Shown here piece after piece: positions 54,818 to 63,374 of a DNA stretch of 64,000 nt. The DNA comes from Sphingobacterium sp. LZ7M1. Lineage in GTDB: Bacteria > Bacteroidota > Bacteroidia > Sphingobacteriales > Sphingobacteriaceae. Position 1 is the stretch's first letter. Each line of letters starts with the position of its first letter. The DNA lies in NCBI RefSeq assembly GCF_024296865.1, contig NZ_CP101134.1, forward strand, positions 3,162,001 to 3,226,000, given 5' to 3'. The position numbers were made by a program, and so were the translations under genes. The notes beneath the pieces are model-generated. The model was not told the origin of the DNA and searched no databases. It saw only the letters and a program-made list of their open reading frames with translations.

Positions 54818-56070
54818 TTGTTACTTTTTGCGAAAAAGTAAGCAAGTTCATGTTTGAACCAGGATGGAAGGGATGTGAGGATGGTCCAAGATTATGCTTA
54901 ATTTGCCACTGGAAAGGTAGCCGATTTTGTAGGAGCTTATTGCATAAGCCCGCTTTCTGCAATCCTAACATCAACATCAATTCTGATTAAAGAAATTCCT
55001 CGATTTTCAAACTCTCGCGCGTACAAATCCATAACCCAACCCTCCATGGGGAACATCTTTATAAAAAATGGAAATCGATCAACGACCAATCCACAGCATG
55101 GCTGAAATATTTTTTACCATCTTTTATGTGTCACCCTGAGGGCTCCGCCGAAGGGTCTTGGAACTATCCACAATCATTTGAAATAGTTTCCTCATCTTAC
55201 GATTACGGAATGACACGGATCCTTAAAAAGTTAAAAAATAGATTCTTCGTTTCACTCTGAATCCCTCTTTAGCGCATTTTGATTCTGAACGAACAGTGAA
55301 GAATCTGTACGCTTCTCTACTAATATTCCCTGTCATCCTTTACCGAAGGTAAAGGACCTGTACGCCAAAACCATTCTTAACTTTTCATGACTAAAGATAA
55401 ATAAAGGTATTTAGGACTCATAAACCCCTAGAATGGATGGAATATTTGTAGAAATTGGATGTTTGTAACGACCAATCCACAGCTTGGGTGAAATATTTTT
55501 CACCATCTTTTATGTGTCACCCTGAGGGCTCCGCCGAAGGGTCTCGGGACTATCCACAATCATTTGAAATAGTTTCCTCATCTTACGATTACGGAATGAC
55601 ACGGATCCTTAAAAAGTTGAAAAATAGATTCTTCGTTTCACTCTGAATCCCTCTTTAGCGCATTTTGATTCTGAACGAACAGTGAAGAATCTGTACGCTT
55701 CTCTACTAATATTCCCTGTCATCCTTTACCGAAGGTAAAGGACCTGTACGCCAAAACCATTCTTAACTTTTCATGACTAAAGATAAATAAAGGTATTTAG
55801 GATTCATAAACCCCTGGATGGGTGGAATATTTGTAGAAATTGGATGTTTGTAACGACCAACCCACAGCGTGGGTGACATCTTTGTAGACCCATGTTATCA
55901 ATCAATGACCAAACCTCAGCATGGCTGAAATATTTTTCACCATCTTTTATGTGTCACCCTGAGGGCTCCGCCGAAGGGTCTCGGATCTATCTATGCCCAT
56001 ATTTTTTTTGAAAACCCCTGGATGGAATGAAATATTTCCCAACCCTTCCCTTCCTTGCTTATCCCTGAAT
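54818..56070. other. Gene-free region of structured repeats
   Basis: About 1.25 kb without credible genes. Near 54846-54890 lies an inverted copy of the ATCCTGGTTCAAAC/CATCCTCTCATCC element of 57.1 kb. The rest is the 386-bp tandem duplication described separately. Every module found here also occurs at 6 or 17 kb. Confidence 0.85.
55082..55990 (+). repeat. 386-bp tandem duplication plus partial third copy
   Basis: ACGACCAATCCACAGC starts at 55082 and 55468, and ACGACCAACCCACAGC at 55853, spacings 386 and 385. The two full copies are nearly identical over their whole length; the third keeps only the first hairpin and a rearranged CACCCTGAGGGCTCCGCCGAAGGGT module. Each full copy carries that module, the GATTCTTCG...GTGAAGAATC block and the CCTTTACC-gaa-GGTAAAGG hairpin (55337-55355 and 55723-55741). 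Confidence 0.93.
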
Positions 56071-56102
56071 AAAAAAAGAGCATTTTTTAGAATGCTCTTT
56101 TA
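56071..56102 (-). terminator. Terminator of the NTF2-like gene
   Basis: AAAAGAGCATT pairs with AATGCTCTTTT around TTTTAG; the minus-strand RNA ends in TTTTTTT. Confidence 0.9.
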
Positions 56103-56129
56103 TCAATATGTCCTTTAAATAATATTTTA

Positions 56130-56519
56130 CTATTTCCCCCAAAAAGCATTTTCAGCTTCTTGGTCATCTGAAAACAACCAAACTTCGGTAATCTTTCCAT
56201 TTTCCACTTTAAACAGATCAACACCTAACATATCCAATTTGCGTTCGTCTATCGAACCGCTGAAACGCAAAGGCATTGCAACCAAATCACCATTGACCAT
56301 TAAATTACTGTTTGGCGTTAATGCAAAGGTCCCTTTGGAAACTTCCATCATACCAGCAATCATTTTACCGATTTCATCAGCACCGTTTTTCAATCCAGAA
56401 AATTGATTGTCGCCTGGCTGATGCCATTTAACGCCTTTTGAAAAATACGAAAATGCTGTCGGTACATCACCTTTTCCCAGTGCTTCAGCATATGCAATTA
56501 CTACTTCTTTTGCTGTCAT
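56130..56519 (-). CDS. NTF2-like/SnoaL-like protein
   Basis: 129 residues forming one SnoaL-like domain: VVIAYAEALGKGDVPTAFSYFSKGVKWHQPGDNQFSG, a cone-shaped alpha+beta fold ending in DLFKVENGKITEVWLFSDDQEAENAFWG. The family includes isomerases and small binding proteins; WHQPGDNQ could contribute acidic/His pocket residues. Divergent from an HxlR regulator over a region of direct repeats, so it is probably that regulator's target. Confidence 0.87.
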   Translation of the reverse strand: MTAKEVVIAYAEALGKGDVPTAFSYFSKGVKWHQPGDNQFSGLKNGADEIGKMIAGMMEVSKGTFALTPNSNLMVNGDLVAMPLRFSGSIDERKLDMLGVDLFKVENGKITEVWLFSDDQEAENAFWGK

Positions 56520-56540
56520 AATAATTTCTTTTAATGTTTA

Positions 56541-56610
56541 TTGTACAAAATTAGAACATTACTTACCTTTGTACAAGTACCTACCTATTGGTACAGTACT
56601 TACCTATTTG
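56541..56610 (+). promoter_or_regulatory. hxlR promoter with GTAC direct repeats
   Basis: TTG (56541-56543) and TACCTTTG (56564-56571) fit a promoter with 20-nt spacing. TTGTACAA-like motifs overlap both elements (56541 and 56570). GTACAAGTACCTACCTATTG (56571-56590) and GTACAGTACTTACCTATTTG (56591 on) are direct repeats of 20 bp. Likely binding sites of the HxlR protein in the shared upstream region. Confidence 0.65.
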
Positions 56611-56630
56611 TTAGAAACACTGATTATCAA

Positions 56631-56963
56631 ATGGAAGAAAATAAAAAAATAATTAAGCAGTCCGACGAAAACTGTCCTGTACGGAAATCTTTGGAATTAT
56701 TGGGTGGTAAATGGACCTTATTGATACTGTTTCAAATAAACGAAAGGGTAATCCGTTACGGCGAACTCAAACGCTGCATTCCCAAAATCAGCGAAAAAAT
56801 GCTGATTCAAGAACTAAACTCCCTGGTAGCAAACAAATTAGTTTACAAAAAATCATATCCCGAAATCCCCCCAAAAGTGGAATACAGCCTTACCGATTTG
56901 GGCTTAAAAACATTACCCATCGTGGATAAACTGGCTACTTTTGGATTGGAAAATTTGAAATAG
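56631..56963 (+). CDS. HxlR-family transcription regulator
   Basis: 110 residues from the ATG at 56631; a longer frame would start inside the promoter repeats. CPVRKSLELLGGKWTLLILFQI is the family signature with the conserved Cys that in some members senses electrophiles or oxidants; ISEKMLIQELNSLVANKLVYKKSYPEIPPKVEYSLT is the winged helix. It probably works as a dimer controlling the divergent NTF2-like gene. Confidence 0.93.
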   Translation: MEENKKIIKQSDENCPVRKSLELLGGKWTLLILFQINERVIRYGELKRCIPKISEKMLIQELNSLVANKLVYKKSYPEIPPKVEYSLTDLGLKTLPIVDKLATFGLENLK

Positions 56964-57120
56964 AATAATTAAGGTCAGAGAAACAGATAAGCTCTAATCA
57001 AAATCTAAAGATCGAAAAAGATTTCACCCACCCTGAGGGTTATACGTTATATATTTTCAAAATCTATAAAGATTTCACCCCTGCTAGGGGTTTTGCTAAT
57101 TATTCAATCCACATATAATC

Positions 57121-57297
57121 TTGCCCTATCCTCTCATCCTTTCCATCCTGGTTCAAAACCCAGATCTTGTCCCATCCTCTCATCCCTTCCATCCTGGTTC
57201 AAAACCCAGATCTTGCCCCATCCTCTCATCCCTTTCATCCTGGCTCAAAACCCAGATCTTGATCCATCCTCTCATCCCTTCCATCCTGGTTCAAATC
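57121..57297 (+). repeat. 46-bp tandem array, four copies
   Basis: CTCTCATCC begins at 57131, 57177, 57223 and 57269, an exact period of 46. The unit reads CCATCCTCTCATCCCTTCC then ATCCTGGTTCAAAACCCAG and ATCTTG. Single copies occur at about 7030-7110, 17690-17790 and, inverted, 54846-54890. Confidence 0.92.
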
Positions 57298-57466
57298 CAA
57301 TTCCCTAAATTTTTCAATAAACCCCATCCGCTTGTCTCGCGACCATTCCCTTTCCTTTTCCAAAAACCAATACAAAAACCATCCCCTCATCCCCCAGCCC
57401 TTCTCAATAAAAAAACTCCAAAAATCCATCAAAATTTGACCACGTCAGCTTAGTATCCTTTTACTC

Positions 57467-57512
57467 TCATTCGAGGCATATTGCGAAAATTCCGAATATG
57501 TCTCGAATGAGA
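57467..57512. repeat. Stem-loop shared with 12245-12337
   Basis: CTCATTCGAGGCATATT (57467-57483) pairs with AATATGTCTCGAATGAG (57496-57512) with one G-T pair. The same core arms occur at 12245-12259 and 12323-12337. Confidence 0.75.
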
Positions 57513-57574
57513 CCAAAAGCATTCCCGACCTTAAGCTCATCTCCTAATCCAAACAAAAATGGTCCAAAAACAAC

Positions 57575-57605
57575 AAAAGGCGATGTGATTTCCACATCGC
57601 CTTTT
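57575..57605 (-). terminator. Terminator of mnmA
   Basis: AAAAGGCGATGTG and CACATCGCCTTTT form a perfect 13-bp stem around five loop bases. Confidence 0.93.
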
Positions 57606-57647
57606 AGCATTTTTATTAATTCACTTTTTTACAAAAGTGATCTTATT

Positions 57648-58748
57648 TTATCTCTCTTCTTTCATCAAGAAACCACCACCGATCAAATCATCGCCTTCAT
57701 AGAATACGGCCGACTGACCTGGGGCAATCCCTTTTACATTATGGACAAAATCCACCTTCATGATATCTCCTTGTTGGGTCAAGGTCGAGATAGCCCCAGA
57801 ATCCTTGTAACGGATCTTGGTGATCGCTTCCATCGGTTCATCAAGGGAGGCATATTTAACCAGATTGATGTTCTTGACAAATGCTTGGCTTCTTTCCAGT
57901 TCATGTTCCTCACCTAATACCACCGAATTGGACTCCGGTAAGATCTGTATCACAAACATTGGCTTTCCTAGGGCAATTCCCAAGCCTCTGCGCTGTCCGA
58001 TCGTGAAATATGGATACCCAATATGCTGACCAACTACAGTACCGTCAGAAAGGATAAAATTACCCGGTCCGATCTCTTGATCCAAGCTAGGGCGTTTATG
58101 TCTTAGGAAGGAGCGATAATCGTTGTCAGGGACAAAACAGATCTCATAGCTCTCCGATTTATTCGCCAATTCCTTTTGATCCATATCTAGTGCCATCTGG
58201 CGGATTTCCTTTTTGGTAAAACTTCCCAAAGGAAACTGCGTCCTTGCCAAGTTCTCCTGGGAAACGCCCCAAAGTACATACGACTGGTCTTTGTTTTCGT
58301 CCTTACCCTTGGAGATCACATATCTACCGTTGTCATGCATGCGGATATTCGCATAGTGACCGGTTGCAATAAATTCACAGTCCAATTTATCGGCACGCTT
58401 CATCAAAGCTTCCCATTTGATATGGGTATTGCACAGCACACATGGATTCGGAGTTCTTCCGGCAATATATTCATCAACAAAATTGTCAATCACATAATCT
58501 CCAAATTCTGAACGAATATCAAGGATGTAATGCGGGAAGCCATAGTTTACAGCCAATGTCCTAGCGTCATTGATACTGTCCAGACTACAACATCCTGTTT
58601 CCTTTGAAGAGCCGCCGGAACTAGCATAATCCCATGTTTTCATCGTGATCCCGATGACCTCATATCCTTGTTCGTGTAGCATTACTGCAGCCACGGAGCT
58701 ATCCACCCCACCACTCATTGCTACCAAAACTCTTCCTTTTTTACTCAT
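57648..58748 (-). CDS. mnmA: tRNA 2-thiouridine(34) synthase
   Basis: 366 residues. AMSGGVDSSVAAVML is the PP-loop ATP-binding motif, TPNPCVLCNTHIKW has the first catalytic Cys, SYEICFVPDNDYRSFL the second, and TIGQRRGLGIA the linker to the C-terminal beta-barrel. It thiolates U34 of Lys, Glu and Gln tRNAs with sulfur passed from a persulfide carrier. Two tRNA genes lie on the opposite strand 190 bp upstream. Confidence 0.96.
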   Translation of the reverse strand: MSKKGRVLVAMSGGVDSSVAAVMLHEQGYEVIGITMKTWDYASSGGSSKETGCCSLDSINDARTLAVNYGFPHYILDIRSEFGDYVIDNFVDEYIAGRTPNPCVLCNTHIKWEALMKRADKLDCEFIATGHYANIRMHDNGRYVISKGKDENKDQSYVLWGVSQENLARTQFPLGSFTKKEIRQMALDMDQKELANKSESYEICFVPDNDYRSFLRHKRPSLDQEIGPGNFILSDGTVVGQHIGYPYFTIGQRRGLGIALGKPMFVIQILPESNSVVLGEEHELERSQAFVKNINLVKYASLDEPMEAITKIRYKDSGAISTLTQQGDIMKVDFVHNVKGIAPGQSAVFYEGDDLIGGGFLMKEER

Positions 58749-58892
58749 AATATTTTATTGAAGTGCAAAGATACCGTTATTTGCCCATTCCCAATGTTTA
58801 TTTGATGTAATTTTATCTCAATCAAAATCAAGACTTTGAATATTTCAACGAAAATATTTAAGGCAAAAGTTTTAGAATTCGAAAAAGGACGG

Positions 58893-58900
58893 TATATTTG
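58893..58900 (+). promoter_or_regulatory. -7 element of the tRNA-Phe pair
   Basis: TATATTTG matches TAnnTTTG and lies 35 nt before the first tRNA, leaving a short 5' leader. Confidence 0.65.
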
Positions 58901-58935
58901 CATCGCAAGTTCGGTAACGGACATGTCAAAAAAAA

Positions 58936-59011
58936 GGTGCCATAGCTCAGTTGGTAGAGCAAAGGACTGAAAATCCTTGTGTCGCTGGTTCGAATCCAGC
59001 TGGCACCACCA
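58936..59011 (+). tRNA. tRNA-Phe (GAA), CCA encoded
   Basis: Acceptor GGTGCCA/TGGCACC, D-arm GCTC-AGTTGGTA-GAGC, anticodon arm AAGGA-CTGAAAA-TCCTT with anticodon GAA, variable GTGTC, T-arm GCTGG-TTCGAAT-CCAGC, discriminator A. The 3' CCA (59009-59011) is present in the DNA. All stems pair fully. Confidence 0.97.
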
Positions 59012-59052
59012 AAAATCTGACAAGTAACAGATTGTAAAAACAAAAACTTGAA

Positions 59053-59125
59053 GGTGCCATAGCTCAGTTGGTAGAGCAAAGGACTGAAAATCCTTGTGTC
59101 GCTGGTTCGAATCCAGCTGGCACCA
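59053..59125 (+). tRNA. tRNA-Phe (GAA), CCA not encoded
   Basis: Identical to the preceding tRNA through the discriminator base, 41 nt downstream. The DNA continues CAG instead of CCA, so the end must be added by the CCA-adding enzyme. The spacer has no promoter-like element, so both are likely cut from one precursor. Confidence 0.97.
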
Positions 59126-59130
59126 CAGAA

Positions 59131-59167
59131 AAAATCCTCAATTTTCATTGAGGATTTTTTTGTTTTT
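59131..59167 (+). terminator. Terminator of the tRNA-Phe operon
   Basis: AAAATCCTCAAT (59131-59142) and ATTGAGGATTTT (59147-59158) form a perfect stem with a four-base loop and a T-run. Confidence 0.93.
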
Positions 59168-59308
59168 AAGAGGTTTGCCGGAAGCCTGAAATGGATAATA
59201 ATATATTATCCAGTTTTTATTAGTAATAACTAGTAGATTTAAAGTGTATAATGCACCCATTTGTCAAGGAAGACCACCAATTTTAATATCATAAGCCATA
59301 TTGCTAAT

Positions 59309-60127
59309 ATGAAAAATAATCAACGAGATCTATTATTAAAATTATATGACCAAAAATCTAATGGTTTATTTTATGAAAATAGTCCATTTGACATTCTTAT
59401 TCATTCTATATTAAACACTATTAACTTCGAATCAATAATAAATTTATATTTCAATAATTCTTTACAAGAATTAAATTCTTCTATATTATCTAACCTAAGA
59501 AAGAGGGTTGATTCAGAATTTCATTTAGATAAAATATATGAGAATTTAAAAGAAATTATTGAAAACAATTCAGATTTCAGACAATCACAAAGACTTAGAA
59601 TAATCGCAGAATTATTAATTCAAAATCTACCAAATGAGTATAAATCAGATTATTTTAATACATATTTCTATTCAAAATATATAAACGATAAAAAGGCATC
59701 CCTAAAATATCTTCAGTATTCAAAAAAAAATGTTGTTAGCGACCTCTTAAATACATATTTAAATACTAATAATAGAGTATTCTTAAATGCAATCCTAAAG
59801 CAAAAAAATCGGAAAATATTATTAAAGAATTTTAATAAAATTTGGTCTTCAGAACTACCATTCCATTATAAAAAGCAATTAATTAACTGCATAAAGCCTG
59901 TCAACAAGGAAATATATGATTTAATAAAAACACATGATGGTGATATGTATTTTCATTTAAAACTATTAAATAATACAATTACAAATGCAGATTTATTAGA
60001 CAAAATAAACACCAATTCTGGACAAAAGCAGCTATTTTATATTTGGCAAGCAAGTAAATATTTAGAGTTTGATACCCTAGAAGAATCAATAAAACAATTA
60101 ATCCCCAATGAAAATACTCACAAATAA
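59309..60127 (+). CDS. Hypothetical protein of an AT-rich insert
   Basis: 272 residues from the ATG at 59309 (MKNNQRDLLLKLYDQK); the frame extends back to a TTG at 59261. Not recognised. Extremely rich in Asn, Lys, Ile, Leu and Tyr, all-helical by pattern, no signal or membrane segment. Composition and codon use (AAT, AAA, ATA, TTA) differ strongly from all surrounding genes, which points to horizontal acquisition, and it starts 140 bp after the tRNA terminator. Possibly paired with the membrane protein downstream. Confidence 0.7.
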   Translation: MKNNQRDLLLKLYDQKSNGLFYENSPFDILIHSILNTINFESIINLYFNNSLQELNSSILSNLRKRVDSEFHLDKIYENLKEIIENNSDFRQSQRLRIIAELLIQNLPNEYKSDYFNTYFYSKYINDKKASLKYLQYSKKNVVSDLLNTYLNTNNRVFLNAILKQKNRKILLKNFNKIWSSELPFHYKKQLINCIKPVNKEIYDLIKTHDGDMYFHLKLLNNTITNADLLDKINTNSGQKQLFYIWQASKYLEFDTLEESIKQLIPNENTHK

Positions 60128-60329
60128 AAATAAAATTTTATTAATCATAATCTAAATTCTCAATATGTCCTTTTAATGCGATTTTAAACATCAACTATAA
60201 AGCAGAGGTAATTTTTATTATATTAAAAAAATCAATTTTGACTACACAAATATTCATTAATAATGATTAGATAAAATTTATTTATTTGAAGATATCTCCT
60301 TAATGCTAAAATTTACTATTTAATACCAA

Positions 60330-61136
60330 ATGACCCAGTTAAACAACTATTTGAATTTTCTTAAAAACAATTTAACATTGTCCATAACGCTCATATATAT
60401 TGTAAGTTTTATCAATTATTTTATATACTATAGTTCTTTTGATATTCCAATATCCAATTACATTGAATTAACGGATCTACTATTTTTTTTCTTTGATTAT
60501 GTAATACAAATTCTATTAATAATTTTCTTCGCTGAAATAACATTATTTATTATTCATTCCTTTTATTTTAAAATATTCCATATTTATTTACCTCTAATTG
60601 TAAATGGAAAAATTTTATCTTTTTTAGGATCAAATAAACATAATAAAAAAAGATACTTGAAAATTTTGGAAATTAATTTTGGCAACAATCTTTGGAAATT
60701 CAAAATGGCTATCCTAATCTTTTCTATGTTCTTTATAAGCAAGTACCCCTTGAAATTGATTATTATTCCTAGTTTATTTTTTTATTCCTTCTATTTATTA
60801 AATCAAATAGACAGAAAAAAAACTCAAAACCTAACATTGTATTTATGTTCCTTAACAGTAATCATTGGTCTTGCTTTAACAACAATTAATAATTTAATTA
60901 ACAAACGTTTTAATAAAGATGAAACGGCCATTTCTTTTATGGAAGGAGAGCAAATTATATCAACTAATAAACAGAATAGTAATCTAAATTATTTAGGAGA
61001 AACATCTAAGTATTTATTTATTTTTGATATAAAAACTAAGACTACAAAAATTTTTCCCAAAGAAAGTATCACAAATTTACAAATTGAAAACTCTCATAAT
61101 CTACTAGAAAGGTTTGGTAAGTTAATAACCAGATAA
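60330..61136 (+). CDS. Hypothetical multi-pass membrane protein of an AT-rich insert
   Basis: 268 residues. About five hydrophobic segments (roughly residues 14-34, 46-76, 78-98, 128-160 and 169-188) precede a soluble C-terminal domain of about 80 residues (ISFMEGEQIISTNKQNSNLNYLGETSKYLFIFD and KTKTTKIFPKESITNLQIE). Not recognised. Same AT-rich composition as the preceding gene. It might be a sensor or effector membrane protein, but nothing in the sequence decides this. Confidence 0.72.
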   Translation: MTQLNNYLNFLKNNLTLSITLIYIVSFINYFIYYSSFDIPISNYIELTDLLFFFFDYVIQILLIIFFAEITLFIIHSFYFKIFHIYLPLIVNGKILSFLGSNKHNKKRYLKILEINFGNNLWKFKMAILIFSMFFISKYPLKLIIIPSLFFYSFYLLNQIDRKKTQNLTLYLCSLTVIIGLALTTINNLINKRFNKDETAISFMEGEQIISTNKQNSNLNYLGETSKYLFIFDIKTKTTKIFPKESITNLQIENSHNLLERFGKLITR

Positions 61137-61600
61137 CAACTCAATTAAGACAATAAAACATAACTTTCTCATTTTCATAAAATTAACTTAAACCCTCAGA
61201 ACATTTTAAAACCAAAAATTCACAATCCCTTACCCTATCCTTCCCCGTATTTTCCATCAGGTCCCGTTACAAAGCCTTGAAATTTCCATAATTTCAACAA
61301 TACCTTACTCTCTTTATTAATTTTATAATATTAATACTCAATCAGTTATCAAATAAAAAACGTAATTACGTAAAATACCTACTGTTAGGTATTCATTTAT
61401 TGGCTTTTATACAATATATTCGGAAAACAGAGATTTGGAATTCTAACAATTGGGATTTCACTATAAACCTTAATACCGACGACTATTAATTGCAGTAGAA
61501 AAACAGAGAGATTCAAGAATTTTATTAAAAGTGGAAATCATGTGTTCCCTACACAATTTCTTATATAAGCCGTCCTGGCTATTATTGTTAAACAGAAAAA
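61137..61600. other. AT-rich region without recognised genes
   Basis: Continuation of the AT-rich insert. No repeat of the tRNA-Phe 3' end was found here that would mark an attachment site, and no integrase remnant. Confidence 0.55.
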
Positions 61601-61632
61601 TGGCTAGATATTCCGCATCTAGCCATATTTTT
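61601..61632. terminator. Hairpin terminator of the small membrane protein gene
   Basis: TGGCTAGAT (61601-61609) and ATCTAGCCA (61617-61625) form the stem; the minus strand continues TTTTTCTG and the plus strand TATTTTTTTG, so it can act both ways. Confidence 0.85.
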
Positions 61633-61662
61633 TTGATTGATTTTCAAAGTTCTACCTTGCTC

Positions 61663-61779
61663 CTACAAATAGCCGAGCAAATAATAGATTATGATAAATA
61701 CCACTATGGTTCCAAAACATCCGAGGCCCATCTTCTTGGCGCCCCAGCCTGCTATCAGTGCTCTAAAAAATTTGTTCAT
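61663..61779 (-). CDS. 38-residue single-helix membrane protein
   Basis: A short frame from ATG at 61779 to TAG at 61663. It starts MNKFFRALIAGWGAKK, continues MGLGCFGT and ends in a helix IVVFIIIYYLLGYL. The pattern (basic, glycine-rich start with GAKKxGxGCFGT and one membrane helix) resembles tiny conserved Bacteroidota membrane proteins I recall as hypothetical. A terminator hairpin sits 30 bp downstream. The plus-strand frame over this region is its shadow. Role unknown. Confidence 0.7.
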   Translation of the reverse strand: MNKFFRALIAGWGAKKMGLGCFGTIVVFIIIYYLLGYL

Positions 61780-61808
61780 AAGTTGATCTAAATTGTTTAC
61801 CAATCCTA

Positions 61809-62777
61809 TCAACAATAATCTGGAATAAATGTTTGACTGTGTATATCTCGAATTGCAATATCTTCTGAAAAATGAGCATGCAAGGCCCTACCATCTCCGT
61901 GCAAAGTCCAGATAGCTTTTGGCTTTACCTTACCCACAAAATATAGGATATCATTCCAGTCCACATGGTCGGACAGAAATAGGCTGATATCGTTCTGAGC
62001 CTGCAAGCGCTCCCATCCCGAAGCAAATGCCTTAAGCACATTCTTTGCCCTGCGGTAACTGTTGAAGGTTAGTGGTGGCACCAAATAGATCTTGTTGTCG
62101 CCGGCTTCTTTCATGGATTTTCTGTTGTACTGCTCGTATTTCAAGGGTACATCAATAAATTGATCATAGATGCGATGTATAGGCATGATCTGATAGTGCA
62201 ATAACACCTCTTTCTGCGGGAGATGTTCATTGAGCAGGGCGGTAATACGCTGGGCTTTACCCAGGGAATAACAGCCCAAGAGGATATTGCTTCTGACATC
62301 CAGTTTCATGATTTCGCAAACAGGATCTGGATGTTTGGTTTCTGGATTGGCGAAAGTCGTTTCGGTAATCAAAACTTCTGCCTCTACGATCTGAATAGGT
62401 TCGCAGGTACGGTCTTCCTGCAACTTATAGTCGCCGGTATACAGGTACCTCACGCCTTTATAGATCATCATGATCTGTGCGCTGCCAAGGATATGACCAG
62501 CGGGATATAGATAGATATCGACGCCATTGATCTGAAAAAATTCAGAAAATCTCTTGACATGATAAGAATCCAAAGCTTGTTTTGGGTAGCGGTACTGCAT
62601 AATGGCGGCAGTTCCCGCAGTACAATAGATATTTCTATGGCCAGGGGACGCATGGTCACCATGGGCATGCGAAACGACGGCATGTTTGACCGGATATAGG
62701 GGGTCTATATAGAAATCGCCATAAGAACAATAATATCCTTTATCTCTTTTTACTAGAAAGTCTTCAATAATCTGCAT
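61809..62777 (-). CDS. Metallo-beta-lactamase-fold exonuclease-like protein
   Basis: 322 residues. HAHGDHASPGH is the metal-binding motif 2 of the beta-lactamase/CPSF fold, AGHILGSAQIMM, YTGDYKLQEDRTC and LFLSDHVDWNDIL the following ligands. It resembles the ligase-associated DNA exonuclease group, though no ligase or helicase lies within the window. In Bacteroidota this gene is often beside coaE; here its start overlaps the coaE stop by 1 nt (TAATG arrangement), so the two are cotranslated. Confidence 0.82.
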   Translation of the reverse strand: MQIIEDFLVKRDKGYYCSYGDFYIDPLYPVKHAVVSHAHGDHASPGHRNIYCTAGTAAIMQYRYPKQALDSYHVKRFSEFFQINGVDIYLYPAGHILGSAQIMMIYKGVRYLYTGDYKLQEDRTCEPIQIVEAEVLITETTFANPETKHPDPVCEIMKLDVRSNILLGCYSLGKAQRITALLNEHLPQKEVLLHYQIMPIHRIYDQFIDVPLKYEQYNRKSMKEAGDNKIYLVPPLTFNSYRRAKNVLKAFASGWERLQAQNDISLFLSDHVDWNDILYFVGKVKPKAIWTLHGDGRALHAHFSEDIAIRDIHSQTFIPDYC

Positions 62778-63373
62778 TAGCTTGTTTTTCCTTGAATAAA
62801 TTTCTGATGCAGTTCCATCACCTGCTCAATCAGGCTATGCTCATCATCGTTATAGACGATGCAATCGCTTAGCTTTTCCTTTTCCTCTGCGGGCATCTGT
62901 TTATTTATCCTTCTCAGCACCTCTTCTCTGTCCACTTTATCGCGCTGTATCACCCTTTCGATCCGGAGATCCAATGGTGAAACCACCAGGATGGTGAAAT
63001 CCAAAGCTTTATAGGATCCGCTTTCAAATAAGAGTGCAGCTTCTTTGACACTATATATGGAAGTCTGGGCTGCTGCCCAATCTTCGCCATCCTTGATCAC
63101 GGCAGGGTGAACGATGGCATTCAGTTTTTTCAGTTCTTCGGCATCGCCAAAGACCCTTTTACCGAGCCATTCCCTATTGAGGCTACCGTCCTCAAAATAG
63201 ACCTCTTTGCCGAAAGTTTTCATCAGGGATTGACGGACCGCATCGTTCTTGACCATGATATCCTTGGCTTCCCTATCGGCATCATAGGTCGGTATGCCCA
63301 ATATCTTGAATATCTTGGTCACTACGCTCTTTCCGACGCCTATGCCTCCTGTAATCCCGATTTTTAAACCCAT
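62777..63373 (-). CDS. coaE: Dephospho-CoA kinase
   Basis: 198 residues. GITGGIGVGKSVVTKIF is the P-loop; IPTYDADREAKDIM the substrate Asp; EAALLFESGSYKALDFTILVVSPLDLRIERVIQRD the CoA-domain and lid. It phosphorylates the ribose of dephospho-CoA, the last step of CoA synthesis; panB at the left end of the window supplies the same pathway. It follows ybbR by 1 nt. Confidence 0.96.
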   Translation of the reverse strand: MGLKIGITGGIGVGKSVVTKIFKILGIPTYDADREAKDIMVKNDAVRQSLMKTFGKEVYFEDGSLNREWLGKRVFGDAEELKKLNAIVHPAVIKDGEDWAAAQTSIYSVKEAALLFESGSYKALDFTILVVSPLDLRIERVIQRDKVDREEVLRRINKQMPAEEKEKLSDCIVYNDDEHSLIEQVMELHQKFIQGKTS

Positions 63374-63374
63374 A

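Larger units (their letters stand above)
56964..57574. other. Intergenic region with repeats and a stem-loop
   Basis: No credible gene. Contains two CCC/GGG hairpin modules after AAAGATTTCACCC (57020-57090), a 46-bp tandem array, a C-rich stretch (57300-57420), and the stem-loop CTCATTCGAGGCATATT/AATATGTCTCGAATGAG (57467-57512). Confidence 0.75.

Noticed and set aside
57093..57453. Overlapping Pro/Ser/His-rich frames
   Set aside because: They are translations of the 46-bp tandem repeat and a C-rich stretch; no start signals.
59168..61600. Prophage or integrative element with attachment sites
   Set aside because: No integrase, no phage genes and no repeat of the tRNA 3' end downstream; only composition suggests transfer.
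61531..61791. 86-codon plus-strand frame
   Set aside because: Runs through a terminator hairpin and is antisense to a better minus-strand small membrane protein.
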